DNA of 64,000 nt. It comes from Anaerocolumna chitinilytica (GTDB lineage Bacteria; Bacillota; Clostridia; Lachnospirales; Lachnospiraceae). Location: positions 996,001 to 1,060,000 of the forward strand of contig NZ_AP023368.1 of NCBI RefSeq assembly GCF_014218355.1, in the 5' to 3' direction. How positions within the stretch are numbered: the first letter of the stretch is position 1; the number at the start of each line of letters is the position of its first letter. The position numbers were made by a program, and so were the translations under genes. The notes beneath the pieces are model-generated. The model saw only the letters and a list, made by a program, of their open reading frames with translations. It was not told the DNA's origin and did no database searches. Below, piece by piece: positions 25,063 through 36,406 of this stretch.

Positions 25063-25989
25063 ATGGCATACTTTATTAATTCTATAATCAATATTGCTGT
25101 CGGTGTCGCAGAAGAAGGGCTTGTATATGCAATTTTGGCCTTTGGTGTCTATATTACCTATAAGATACTGGATTTTCCGGATTTGTCCGTGGACGGCACT
25201 TTCCCATTGGGAGGTGCCGTAGCAGCAGTCCTTTTGCTAAAAGGATTTAATCCTCTGCTGACATTATTATTTGCCTTTATAGCAGGAATGCTGGCAGGAA
25301 CCTTAACGGGTTTAATCCATGTAAAGTGTAAAGTAAGAGATTTACTATCCGGTATTATCATGATGACTGCTCTATATTCTGTTAATCTAAGGATAGCTGG
25401 CAGGAACAATGTTGCTATATTTGATAAAGAGACCATCTTTGAAAATGGATTTTTAAAGAAACTTTTGCCGGAATCCATAAAACATTATGAAACTATAAAG
25501 CGGTATGAGACATTAGTAATATTACTGATAATAGCGCTCCTAATGAAATTGCTTTTAGACTTTTATTTAAAAACAAAGTCAGGTTATTTACTTCGGGCGG
25601 TGGGGGACAATGAAACTCTTGTTACTTCTCTTGCGAAAGATAAAGGAAGAGTAAAAATTATTGGGTTAGCTCTGGCAAACGGATTTGTTGCACTTTCAGG
25701 CTGTATCTATACGCAAAAAAGCGGCTTCTTTGAAATCTCCTCAGGAACCGGTGCTATCGTAATCGGACTTGCCAGTGTAATTATCGGAATAAACCTCTTT
25801 AAAAGAAGAGAAAAAGTCAAAGCTACCACGGCAGTTGTTATTGGAACCATAATCTATAAAGCTTGCGTATCCGCCGCCATAGCATTGGGGTTATCTCCTA
25901 AGGATATGAAATTAATCACTGCAGTTTTGTTTCTTACCATTCTGATACTTAGCAACATTAGGAAGAGGAAGGTGAATGCCCATGCTTGA
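25063..25989 (+). CDS. ABC transporter permease, TrpY-like
   Basis: The 308-residue protein has eight to nine membrane segments and is related to branched-chain-type permeases: YKILDFPDLSVDGTFPLGGAVAAV near the N-terminus and LVTSLAKDKGRVKIIGLALANGFVALSGC for the ATPase-contact region. It overlaps the ATPase gene by 14 bases, which suggests coupled translation. Confidence 0.92.
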   Translation: MAYFINSIINIAVGVAEEGLVYAILAFGVYITYKILDFPDLSVDGTFPLGGAVAAVLLLKGFNPLLTLLFAFIAGMLAGTLTGLIHVKCKVRDLLSGIIMMTALYSVNLRIAGRNNVAIFDKETIFENGFLKKLLPESIKHYETIKRYETLVILLIIALLMKLLLDFYLKTKSGYLLRAVGDNETLVTSLAKDKGRVKIIGLALANGFVALSGCIYTQKSGFFEISSGTGAIVIGLASVIIGINLFKRREKVKATTAVVIGTIIYKACVSAAIALGLSPKDMKLITAVLFLTILILSNIRKRKVNAHA

Positions 25990-26755
25990 ATTAAATAATA
26001 TATCCAAATATTATAATGCTGGTACAATAAATGAAATGTGCCTGTTCCAGAATTTTAATCTGAAAGCAGAAAAAGGAGAATTTCTGTCAGTCGTAGGAAG
26101 TAATGGTTCCGGTAAGACCTCTCTGTTAAATATTATCTGCGGAAGTATCCCATTGGATAGTGGGACAATAAGAATTAACGGCAGGGACATTACAAAAAGT
26201 CCGGAGCATAAACGCAGCAGGAGTATTGGAAGAGTATATCAAAATACAGCGATGGGAACCTGTCCATCTATGACTATACTTGAAAACTTATCCTTAGCGG
26301 ATAACAAAGGAAAAAGCTTTCATCTTGGAAGAGGGACAGATAAAAAGCGGATAGACTATTACAGAACGAACCTAAAAATACTGGGATTGGGACTTGAAGA
26401 TAAATTAAACCTAACGGTAGGTTCTTTGTCAGGGGGACAAAGGCAGGCACTGTCACTTTTAATGACAACGCTGACGCCCATTGAGTTTCTAATATTAGAT
26501 GAACATACAGCAGCGCTGGATCCGAAGACAGCGGAGACAATTATGGAACTTACCGGTCGGATTGTAAAAGAAAAGGGATTAACAACAATTATGGTGACAC
26601 ATAACTTAAGATATGCTCTTGAATATGGCAGCCGCCTCTTAATGCTTCATAAAGGAGAGATAGTTGTTGATAAGAAAGAAAATGAAAAAAAGGACTTGAA
26701 AATAGAAAATATTCTTGAAAAATTCAATCAAATCAGCATTGAATGCGGAAACTAA
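25976..26755 (+). CDS. ABC transporter ATPase, TrpZ-like
   Basis: The 259-residue ATPase has Walker A GSNGSGKT (41-48), the Q-loop in RVYQNT, signature LSGGQRQ, Walker B FLILDEHTAAL and the switch His in MVTHN. It completes the T-box-controlled transporter. The ATG at 25976 and one two codons later are both reachable from the AGAGGAAGG ribosome site. Confidence 0.95.
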   Translation: MPMLELNNISKYYNAGTINEMCLFQNFNLKAEKGEFLSVVGSNGSGKTSLLNIICGSIPLDSGTIRINGRDITKSPEHKRSRSIGRVYQNTAMGTCPSMTILENLSLADNKGKSFHLGRGTDKKRIDYYRTNLKILGLGLEDKLNLTVGSLSGGQRQALSLLMTTLTPIEFLILDEHTAALDPKTAETIMELTGRIVKEKGLTTIMVTHNLRYALEYGSRLLMLHKGEIVVDKKENEKKDLKIENILEKFNQISIECGN

Positions 26756-26838
26756 TTTATGTTTGGACAAATGTTAAGTTTATATGACAAAAAATATAAA
26801 AATATTATATAAATCTTACAGTTTTATGAAAAAACCAA

Positions 26839-26867
26839 TTGACAATTATAACCTTATGTGATATCGT
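26839..26867 (+). promoter_or_regulatory. Promoter of the BlaI/BlaR1-like operon
   Basis: TTGACA (26839-26844) and TATCGT (26862-26867) are spaced 17 bases. Confidence 0.65.
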
Positions 26868-26877
26868 TTTTATGTAA

Positions 26878-26893
26878 AACTATTGCAATAGTT
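26878..26893 (+). promoter_or_regulatory. Perfect 16-bp palindrome, candidate BlaI-type operator
   Basis: AACTATTGCAATAGTT is its own reverse complement and sits between the predicted transcription start and the ribosome site of the BlaI-like gene. BlaI/MecI repressors bind such dyads and control their own operon. Confidence 0.6.
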
Positions 26894-26913
26894 ATTATAG
26901 GAGATTGAGTATA

Positions 26914-27267
26914 ATGAAGCTATTTGATTCAGAATTAAAAGTTATGGATGCATTATGGAAGAGGGGGGACCAATCAGCAGGGCAGTTAGCCAAAGTTTTG
27001 AAAGAAGAAACTGGATGGAACCGCAATACTACCTATACAGTAATTAAGAAGTGTATAGAAAAGGGCGCTATTTCAAGATATGGTACCAAATTTATGTGCA
27101 AGGCACTCATAAGCCGTGAGGAAGTTCAGCAGAGTGAAACCAATGAACTGGTAGAGAAAATGTTTGGCGGCTCATATGAGAAGTTTTTTGCCGCATTCTT
27201 AAATGAAGGATATTTATCTCAGGAAGAAATTGAAAAACTTAAGAAAATAGTTGGCGAAACAAAATGA
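26914..27267 (+). CDS. BlaI/MecI/CopY family transcriptional repressor
   Basis: The 117-residue protein has the winged helix (LKVMDALWKRGDQSAGQLAKVLKEETGWNRNTTYTVIKKCIEKGAI) and the C-terminal dimer helix (FFAAFLNEGYLSQEEIEKLKKIVGE). It represses its operon until the membrane protease next door is activated. The ATG at 26914 is preferred; a TTG three codons upstream lies on top of the AGGAG ribosome site. Confidence 0.93.
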   Translation: MKLFDSELKVMDALWKRGDQSAGQLAKVLKEETGWNRNTTYTVIKKCIEKGAISRYGTKFMCKALISREEVQQSETNELVEKMFGGSYEKFFAAFLNEGYLSQEEIEKLKKIVGETK

Positions 27268-27277
27268 GGTAGCAGGC

Positions 27278-28603
27278 ATGGATATATATCATATATCATT
27301 TTCGTCTTCCATGCTTATTGTTTTCATCTTGCTGCTCAAAGCCTTTAGCGGTTATAAACTGCCCAGAAAGACTTTTACATTATTGTGGAAGATTGTTTTA
27401 GTAAGGCTTATGATACCATTTACTATTAAGATACCATTACCTGATTTTTTGGTTAATACCAAAAAGAAGGTCAGCATAGCAGGTAATACTCTAATGAATC
27501 TTGCTTTAACAGGAGGACCAGAGGGGACGGAATACCATGCTGCCACTGGTTCTTATAAGGTATCAGGAGCATACATATTGACAGCTGTTTGGATTGTAAT
27601 AGCATTAATCTTATTCTGTATTTTTTTGTTCAAATATAGAAATAGCCGAAGGAAAGTAAACGAAGCTTTGCCATCGGAGAATGCTTATGCAAATAATTGG
27701 TTAAGCAGGCAGGATATGATGCGTCAGGTACGTATTCTTACCTTTGACAGAATTGAGTCACCCGTAACCATAGGAGTACTAAATCCTAAGATAATACTTC
27801 CAAAGAATATGGAAATGGACAGAGGAAGACGTCTTGAATATGTATTAAGCCATGAAATGGTGCATATAAAGAGGTTTGATATTGTATGGAAGTTATTATC
27901 TATGATAATATTGTGCCTTAATTGGTTCAATCCCCTGGTATGGCTTATGTATAAGCAATTTAACCAGGATATTGAGATGGCTTGTGATGAAAAGGTAATA
28001 AAAATCTATGGAAATGACGCAAAGCCGGATTATGCTTATGCAATCATACAGCTGATGGAAAGGAAGCCCAATGCTTCACTCATGTACAGTGGTTTTGGTC
28101 AAAAACCGGTGGAAGAGAGAATTAAATCCATAATGAAACTTGGAAATCCTACGAAGAAAAGCATCGCGGTTTCCATAACAGTTATACTAATGTCTACGAT
28201 GGCCTTTTTCACTACAGTGGCAGCTGCAGATGAATTTGGGGATTTTGAATTACCTGCAGTTACCGGAGGGGAGACCGGTACTGCACATGCAAAGAATGCT
28301 GAGGCAGTATCATATTTTCCAGTAAATAAAAATGGCTATACCTATGGAAATTATGATAGTAAGACCGGGATTATGCCGGATTTGATTTGCATAGACAGTA
28401 AGAATGGCGGATATGTCTATGCCGATGATTATTTAAATGCTAATTTTTATAGCAAATCAAGTCTTGAAGTACAACACACTGCCAGTGATAAGGATGTACA
28501 TCAGGAACAGTCCGCAAGCTGTAATATATATCTGAGTGATGGGGAGACAATAATAGGGACTTATAACTTTGAAAATATGGAAGAACAGAGTAATAATAAT
28601 TAA
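27278..28603 (+). CDS. BlaR1/MecR1-like M56 membrane metallopeptidase with a distinct C-terminal sensor domain
   Basis: The 441-residue protein has four membrane segments and the zinc site HEMVH (192-196) with a downstream CDE, as in BlaR1. Beyond the last membrane segment (near residue 300-320) there is no penicillin-binding domain. Instead a short region reads NGYTYGNYDSKTGIMPDL, GGYVYADDYL and LSDGETIIGTYNF. The same domain ends the secreted protein encoded next. The ATG at 27278 follows GAGGT; a TTG-started frame at 27251 overlaps blaI and is less likely. It probably senses a surface signal and cleaves the BlaI-like repressor. Confidence 0.9.
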   Translation: MDIYHISFSSSMLIVFILLLKAFSGYKLPRKTFTLLWKIVLVRLMIPFTIKIPLPDFLVNTKKKVSIAGNTLMNLALTGGPEGTEYHAATGSYKVSGAYILTAVWIVIALILFCIFLFKYRNSRRKVNEALPSENAYANNWLSRQDMMRQVRILTFDRIESPVTIGVLNPKIILPKNMEMDRGRRLEYVLSHEMVHIKRFDIVWKLLSMIILCLNWFNPLVWLMYKQFNQDIEMACDEKVIKIYGNDAKPDYAYAIIQLMERKPNASLMYSGFGQKPVEERIKSIMKLGNPTKKSIAVSITVILMSTMAFFTTVAAADEFGDFELPAVTGGETGTAHAKNAEAVSYFPVNKNGYTYGNYDSKTGIMPDLICIDSKNGGYVYADDYLNANFYSKSSLEVQHTASDKDVHQEQSASCNIYLSDGETIIGTYNFENMEEQSNNN

Positions 28604-28625
28604 TACACTTGGAGGATGAAATTCT

Positions 28626-29447
28626 ATGTTTAATAAAAAGTTCAGGTTATGTTTTTCTATCATTGCAGTAACGGCACTTGTTTTAGGAAATGTATCAGCC
28701 GCACAGGCAGGAGAATCTTTGGGTAGTTATTCCAAGAGAACAGTCGGTTCTTACAGTTATAATGACAGAGCGGCAGTAAATACTGATACGGTTGCCGGCT
28801 GGGCATATACGGATATTTATACTACCGGATTTGTTAGTGTACCTACGGGATATATGGGAGCGTCAGCCCAATTATTCAACGCAAGTACAGGAGCATTATG
28901 TCAGTCTTCAACTACATATTATAATACCAGTGCTACTTCAACATTAAGTGTGGGAAGCGGCAGATACATAGGACCGTCTTCTTTTTATAGTGCAGGTATT
29001 GCAAGATATTATAATGGTAGCAGCTACAATAATTACTTTACAACGGCAACATCTACTGTATATCTGGTTTCTGGTTTAACAGCTACTTTATCAGCACCGG
29101 CACCACAGTTACAGGAGAATGACGAGGGACTGACTTTAGGCAGTGCATATGTAGCAGAAGCTACAGGAAATATGCCTGACTTAGTTAGTGTCATCACTAC
29201 TGATGGGCAGTTGGGATATGCATATGCCCAGGATTTACAGTTTGATACACCTGCTAATCCTGAGGAAGCAATTGCATTGAATGCAGAAGCCGCAAAGAAT
29301 CCTTCTATTCCTGTTTATGCACAGGATGGTACTACCATAATTGGTTCCTTCCAGTTTACAACAGTAGTCCTTTCCAAGAACGCTTCAGCGATTAGAACAG
29401 AAGATTCTGTAACAAATGAAGCTGTTTCAACTGATATAACAGAATAA
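28626..29447 (+). CDS. Secreted protein sharing the sensor's C-terminal domain
   Basis: A signal peptide (MFNKKFRLCFSIIAVTALVL, cut near AAQA) precedes a Ser/Thr/Tyr/Gly-rich beta region (residues about 35-155). A C-terminal domain follows with EGLTLGSAY, GNMPDLVSV, LGYAYAQDL and DGTTIIGSFQF in the same order as in the M56 peptidase encoded 23 bases upstream. No anchor motif is seen. It is likely co-expressed with the sensor and could be its ligand, decoy or target; the function is not known. A terminator follows. Confidence 0.83.
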   Translation: MFNKKFRLCFSIIAVTALVLGNVSAAQAGESLGSYSKRTVGSYSYNDRAAVNTDTVAGWAYTDIYTTGFVSVPTGYMGASAQLFNASTGALCQSSTTYYNTSATSTLSVGSGRYIGPSSFYSAGIARYYNGSSYNNYFTTATSTVYLVSGLTATLSAPAPQLQENDEGLTLGSAYVAEATGNMPDLVSVITTDGQLGYAYAQDLQFDTPANPEEAIALNAEAAKNPSIPVYAQDGTTIIGSFQFTTVVLSKNASAIRTEDSVTNEAVSTDITE

Positions 29448-29540
29448 TAATTGATACAAAGCTATATACGGGAAACAAATATTTATAAATAAAAATAATC
29501 ATAATTTTAACTGAGGGGAATAGTTAAAATATAAATCGAA

Positions 29541-29577
29541 GGAAAAGGCTGCATTGAAAATGCAGCCTTTTCCTGTG
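29541..29577. terminator. Bidirectional terminator
   Basis: A perfect 14-bp stem (29541-29554 with 29560-29573) lies between the secreted protein gene and the minus-strand AraC regulator. A-rich and T-rich flanks allow use on both strands. Confidence 0.8.
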
Positions 29578-29604
29578 GGGGCAGTAACGTCTGATGTATT
29601 ATCA

Positions 29605-30438
29605 TTACTGTTTCTCTTTTATATACCGTCCTGGTGATATACCAACGTTATTTGTAAATTGTTTTGTAAAGGAGTAGGTGTCACTGTAACCGGTAAGCAG
29701 AGCAGTTTCCTTGATGGAGATACCGGATAGGAGCATAAGCTTTGCATGTTTCATTTTTTGGTTAATACGGTATTTGTTGGGGGAGACTCCTGTATATTTG
29801 AGAAACTGTTTTCGGAAGTTATCATAACTGGTATTTAGTATGTCTGCGATTTCTTCCAAAGAAATGTTTTTATTTATATTAGAAGATAATAAGTAGCATG
29901 CTTCTTCCAGTGTTTTTATTTTGGAGTCAGTAAATGATGCTTTTGGTTTCAGGGAAACCAGGGATAATATGATATCCTGGGCTTGTATTAACATATGGGG
30001 AAGATTATCGTCATTAACCTCTTTTAGCCTCTTCAAAAAACTGTTGAAGGTTTGAAGAGTTATCTCATCATAAAATACGCTGCAAACAGGTGTATTTATG
30101 GGAAGCAGATTAAGACTGCACAGGTAATCATAAGTGGAACGACCGAAACTGATAAAGAATTCCAGCCAGTTTCCGTCCGGTATAATTTCTGTTGAATGAC
30201 AGACTCCCGGAAGGCGCTGCACAAAGTCCCCTGTATTTATGGGGATTTTTTTATTTTCTGCTGTATGATAAATACCGCCGCCGGAGAGAAGTAAAAAACA
30301 ACTGTAGTAATCAATACGCAAGTTATATTGGGAATGGTTAGCGGTGGGTTTTGTCATAAAACCGCATGCAATAATTCCATTGTCAAAGTCAGAACCGATA
30401 CAACGGTAAATGACGTCTTTTTTCATTTCAAGCTTCAT
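29605..30438 (-). CDS. AraC family transcriptional regulator
   Basis: The 277-residue protein has an N-terminal cupin-like sugar-sensing half (YYSCFLLLSGGGIYHTAENKKIPINTGDFVQRLPGVCHS) and a C-terminal AraC double helix-turn-helix (ISLEEIADILNTSYDNFRKQFLKYTG and IKETALLTGYSDTYSFTKQFTNNVGISPGRY). It is divergent from the beta-galactosidase, with 171 bases between the starts, and is the likely local regulator of the glycan locus. Confidence 0.92.
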   Translation of the reverse strand: MKLEMKKDVIYRCIGSDFDNGIIACGFMTKPTANHSQYNLRIDYYSCFLLLSGGGIYHTAENKKIPINTGDFVQRLPGVCHSTEIIPDGNWLEFFISFGRSTYDYLCSLNLLPINTPVCSVFYDEITLQTFNSFLKRLKEVNDDNLPHMLIQAQDIILSLVSLKPKASFTDSKIKTLEEACYLLSSNINKNISLEEIADILNTSYDNFRKQFLKYTGVSPNKYRINQKMKHAKLMLLSGISIKETALLTGYSDTYSFTKQFTNNVGISPGRYIKEKQ

Positions 30439-30588
30439 AAATACACCTCATCATTTTTCTGAAATCCCGATTCGACTACCAAAACGGATAAAAATTCAAC
30501 CATATAAACCATTTTTCTATACTTCTTGTTCATTGTATAATATGTACAGAATTAACACAATAAAAAAAAGAAAATTGTTGATACCTGA

Positions 30589-33705
<3,117 letters not shown>

Positions 33706-34400
33706 AAGGAGGAATACCACATATCAGGGTATAATGTGAAAGGAAAGATCTGATGAAGCATTTTTCCATAAGGACAGAGGCTTTACCTTTTTGCATGGCA
33801 AGAAGCAAGCATCCGCTAACATAGAAGCCCATACTATCAATACATTTGCGATAGATTAGAAAAACACAGGAACTGTTGCAAAAAGAAGCGCTATGTGAGG
33901 CCGCCCTCTGAACATTGCATCCTTTTGCAACAGGTTTATCTTTATATGATGAACCTTTCGAATCAAAATTTATAACTAATATCTACACACATTACATGTT
34001 TATACGGATGATTTTCTTATATTTACCCTTCCTTACATATCATTCAAAATCTCATGTAATTTTTGCATTTATTCTTAAAAGTCTGTTATCTAATTTCTCA
34101 GCTATAATCAATCCCCTGCTAAAAAACAACATGAAAAAATGCATATAAAATACTGTAAAAATTGGATGTTTTCATGCAAGATGCTGTAAAAGTCTGATTT
34201 TATCCATATACTATGTTCAATTTAAGAGGTATTAGAGTGCGTAAAAAAATGTTACTATAAATGCAAGCTAATCAGCACGAAAGTATAACCGGCAACTGGG
34301 TAATCAGCTTGGAATGTCAGGAGAATACGCCGAGACTAGTTTTAAGCTGCGTATTCAGGGATATCAAATTGGAGATTTGATGTTCACGAAAGGAGTTAAA
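33706..34400 (+). other. 695-base intergenic region with one long hairpin
   Basis: No convincing gene. Arms CTGTTGCAAAA (33873-33883) and TTTTGCAACAG (33923-33933) are perfectly complementary around a 39-base loop, and T-rich sequence follows; it may end lacZ transcription or be the trace of an old insertion. The remaining AT-rich stretch presumably holds the promoter of the transporter genes, but I found no well-spaced pair. Confidence 0.5.
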
Positions 34401-35342
34401 ATGCAGAAAGACGCTATCAAATCAAAAAATAAGAAAAGGAAATTTGACAGGCAGGGAATGATTATGTTCCTTAGTGTACTTCCGTTTCTTATATTATGTT
34501 TTCTATTTTCATACTATCCGCTGCATGGTTGGATATATGCATTTTATGACTATAGATCCCCGTTAAAATTGTCCCAATGTGCTTATGTAGGAATTAAATG
34601 GTTTAAAACTTTATTTGCTAACAAAACTCAGGTAGGGCAGCTCCTTCAGGTTATGGAAAATACCTTTGCCATGAGCTTATTGGGAATTGCAACATCTATT
34701 CTACCGGTAGGGTTTGCTATTTTCTTAAATGAAATTAAGGCTAAGAAGTATAAGAATTTTGTTCAGACGCTTACAACCTTACCAAACTTTATTAGCTGGG
34801 TTTTAGTTTATTCCGTTGCATTCAGTCTTTTTTCCTATACCGGTATGTTTAATACCATCTTACAGCATCTGGGACTGATATCTGAGCCGATTAAGTTTCT
34901 CGATAACAATTCCCATATCTATATAAAGATGTTATTATGGAATACCTGGAAGGGTCTTGGTTGGGGGGCTATTATGTACCTGGCAGCAATCTCTGGAATT
35001 GACCAGGAGTTGTATGAAGCCGCAAGGGTTGATGGTGCTAACCGCTTCCAGTTAATGAGACATATTACGTTACCTGCTTTAATGCCAACCTACATCGTAT
35101 TGTTAATGCTCTCCGTTGCCAACTTCTTAAATAATGGTATGGACCAGTATTACGTATTTCAGAATTCATTTAACAAAGAACATATTCAGGTATTAGATTT
35201 ATACGTTTACAACATTGGTATGACAGGAAACAGTATCCCGCTGGCAACCGCCATCAGTATGTTGAAAAGTTTGGTAAGCGTAACCTTGTTGGTATTGGTT
35301 AATGTAATTTCCAAGAAGACACGTGGTAATTCCATCATTTAA
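34401..35342 (+). CDS. Oligosaccharide ABC transporter permease, LplB/YtcP type
   Basis: The 313-residue permease has six membrane segments and the EAA loop ELYEAARVDGANRFQLMRHITLPALMP. FSYYPLHGWIYAFYDYRSPLKLS at the N-terminus is typical of the LplB subgroup that imports pectin- or host-glycan-type oligosaccharides. The ATG at 34401 follows AAAGGAG; the longer frame from 34314 has no ribosome site. No ATPase gene is nearby. Confidence 0.93.
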   Translation: MQKDAIKSKNKKRKFDRQGMIMFLSVLPFLILCFLFSYYPLHGWIYAFYDYRSPLKLSQCAYVGIKWFKTLFANKTQVGQLLQVMENTFAMSLLGIATSILPVGFAIFLNEIKAKKYKNFVQTLTTLPNFISWVLVYSVAFSLFSYTGMFNTILQHLGLISEPIKFLDNNSHIYIKMLLWNTWKGLGWGAIMYLAAISGIDQELYEAARVDGANRFQLMRHITLPALMPTYIVLLMLSVANFLNNGMDQYYVFQNSFNKEHIQVLDLYVYNIGMTGNSIPLATAISMLKSLVSVTLLVLVNVISKKTRGNSII

Positions 35343-35423
35343 TTACGATAGGAAGACAGCTTCAACTACGGATCAAAGAATACCCAATCAAAGATTAGAT
35401 ATTCAAGGAAGGGCAGGTTTAAC

Positions 35424-36332
35424 ATGAAAGAAAAGAAAAAGTATACAAAGTCGGATATTGTTTTTAACACTGTAAATTATGGTATATTTGCGATATTAAC
35501 GTTGATTTGTGTGTATCCGTTTTATTATATGATAATCAATACTATCAGTAACAATAATTTAAGTGCCAATGGTGGAATTAATTTTCTTCCGAAAGATATG
35601 CATTTGGAAAACTATAGGCAGGTATTAAAGTTAAAAGGACTTTCCTTAGCAGCAGGTATTTCCGCTGCAAGAACGGTCATTGGTACGGCTTGTACCGTAT
35701 TTGCCTCCGCTTATCTCGGATTTATGTTTACACAGGAGAAGATGTGGAAAAGAAAGCTCTGGTACCGTTTTTTAGTAGTTACGATGTATTTTAATGCAGG
35801 TATTATACCTGTTTTCCTTACCATGAGAGCACTGCATCTTACAAATACATTTTGGGTTTATGTTATTCCGGCAATTGTGCAGCCCTTTAACATCATCTTA
35901 GTAAAGACCTATGTGGAGTCAATTCCGAAGTCTTTACAAGAAGCAGCGGAAATTGATGGTGCTGGATTTTTCAGAATCTTTTATAAGATTATTCTGCCAA
36001 CCTGCACACCGATTCTTGCAACTGTGGCAATTTTTGCAGCTGTTGCGCAGTGGAATTCTTTCCAGGATACGTTGCTTTATATTACAGACCAGAAATTATG
36101 GTCCCTGCAGTATTTATTATATACTTATATCAACCAGGCGAACTCTTTAGCAACGCTGGTGAAAAATAGTACAGGAACAGCGATGAATATGGCAGCACTG
36201 GCAACTACTCAGACGCCGACTTCCATCCGTATGACAGTATCAGTAGTAGTCGTTCTACCAATACTATTTATCTATCCTTTATTTCAAAGATTTTTTGTAA
36301 AAGGTATTATGATTGGCTCTGTAAAGGGTTGA
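35424..36332 (+). CDS. Oligosaccharide ABC transporter permease, LplC/YtcP type
   Basis: The 302-residue permease has the EAA loop SLQEAAEIDGAGFFRIFYKIILPTCTP and the C-terminus YPLFQRFFVKGIMIGSVKG, typical of the LplC subgroup. It pairs with the permease upstream (81-base gap) and the lipoprotein downstream. Confidence 0.93.
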   Translation: MKEKKKYTKSDIVFNTVNYGIFAILTLICVYPFYYMIINTISNNNLSANGGINFLPKDMHLENYRQVLKLKGLSLAAGISAARTVIGTACTVFASAYLGFMFTQEKMWKRKLWYRFLVVTMYFNAGIIPVFLTMRALHLTNTFWVYVIPAIVQPFNIILVKTYVESIPKSLQEAAEIDGAGFFRIFYKIILPTCTPILATVAIFAAVAQWNSFQDTLLYITDQKLWSLQYLLYTYINQANSLATLVKNSTGTAMNMAALATTQTPTSIRMTVSVVVVLPILFIYPLFQRFFVKGIMIGSVKG

Positions 36333-36406
36333 TGAATACCGTAATTCATTTGAAAATCATTGGCATTAAGCCTGATTTTAGATATTTCATTATGGGAGGT
36401 TATACT

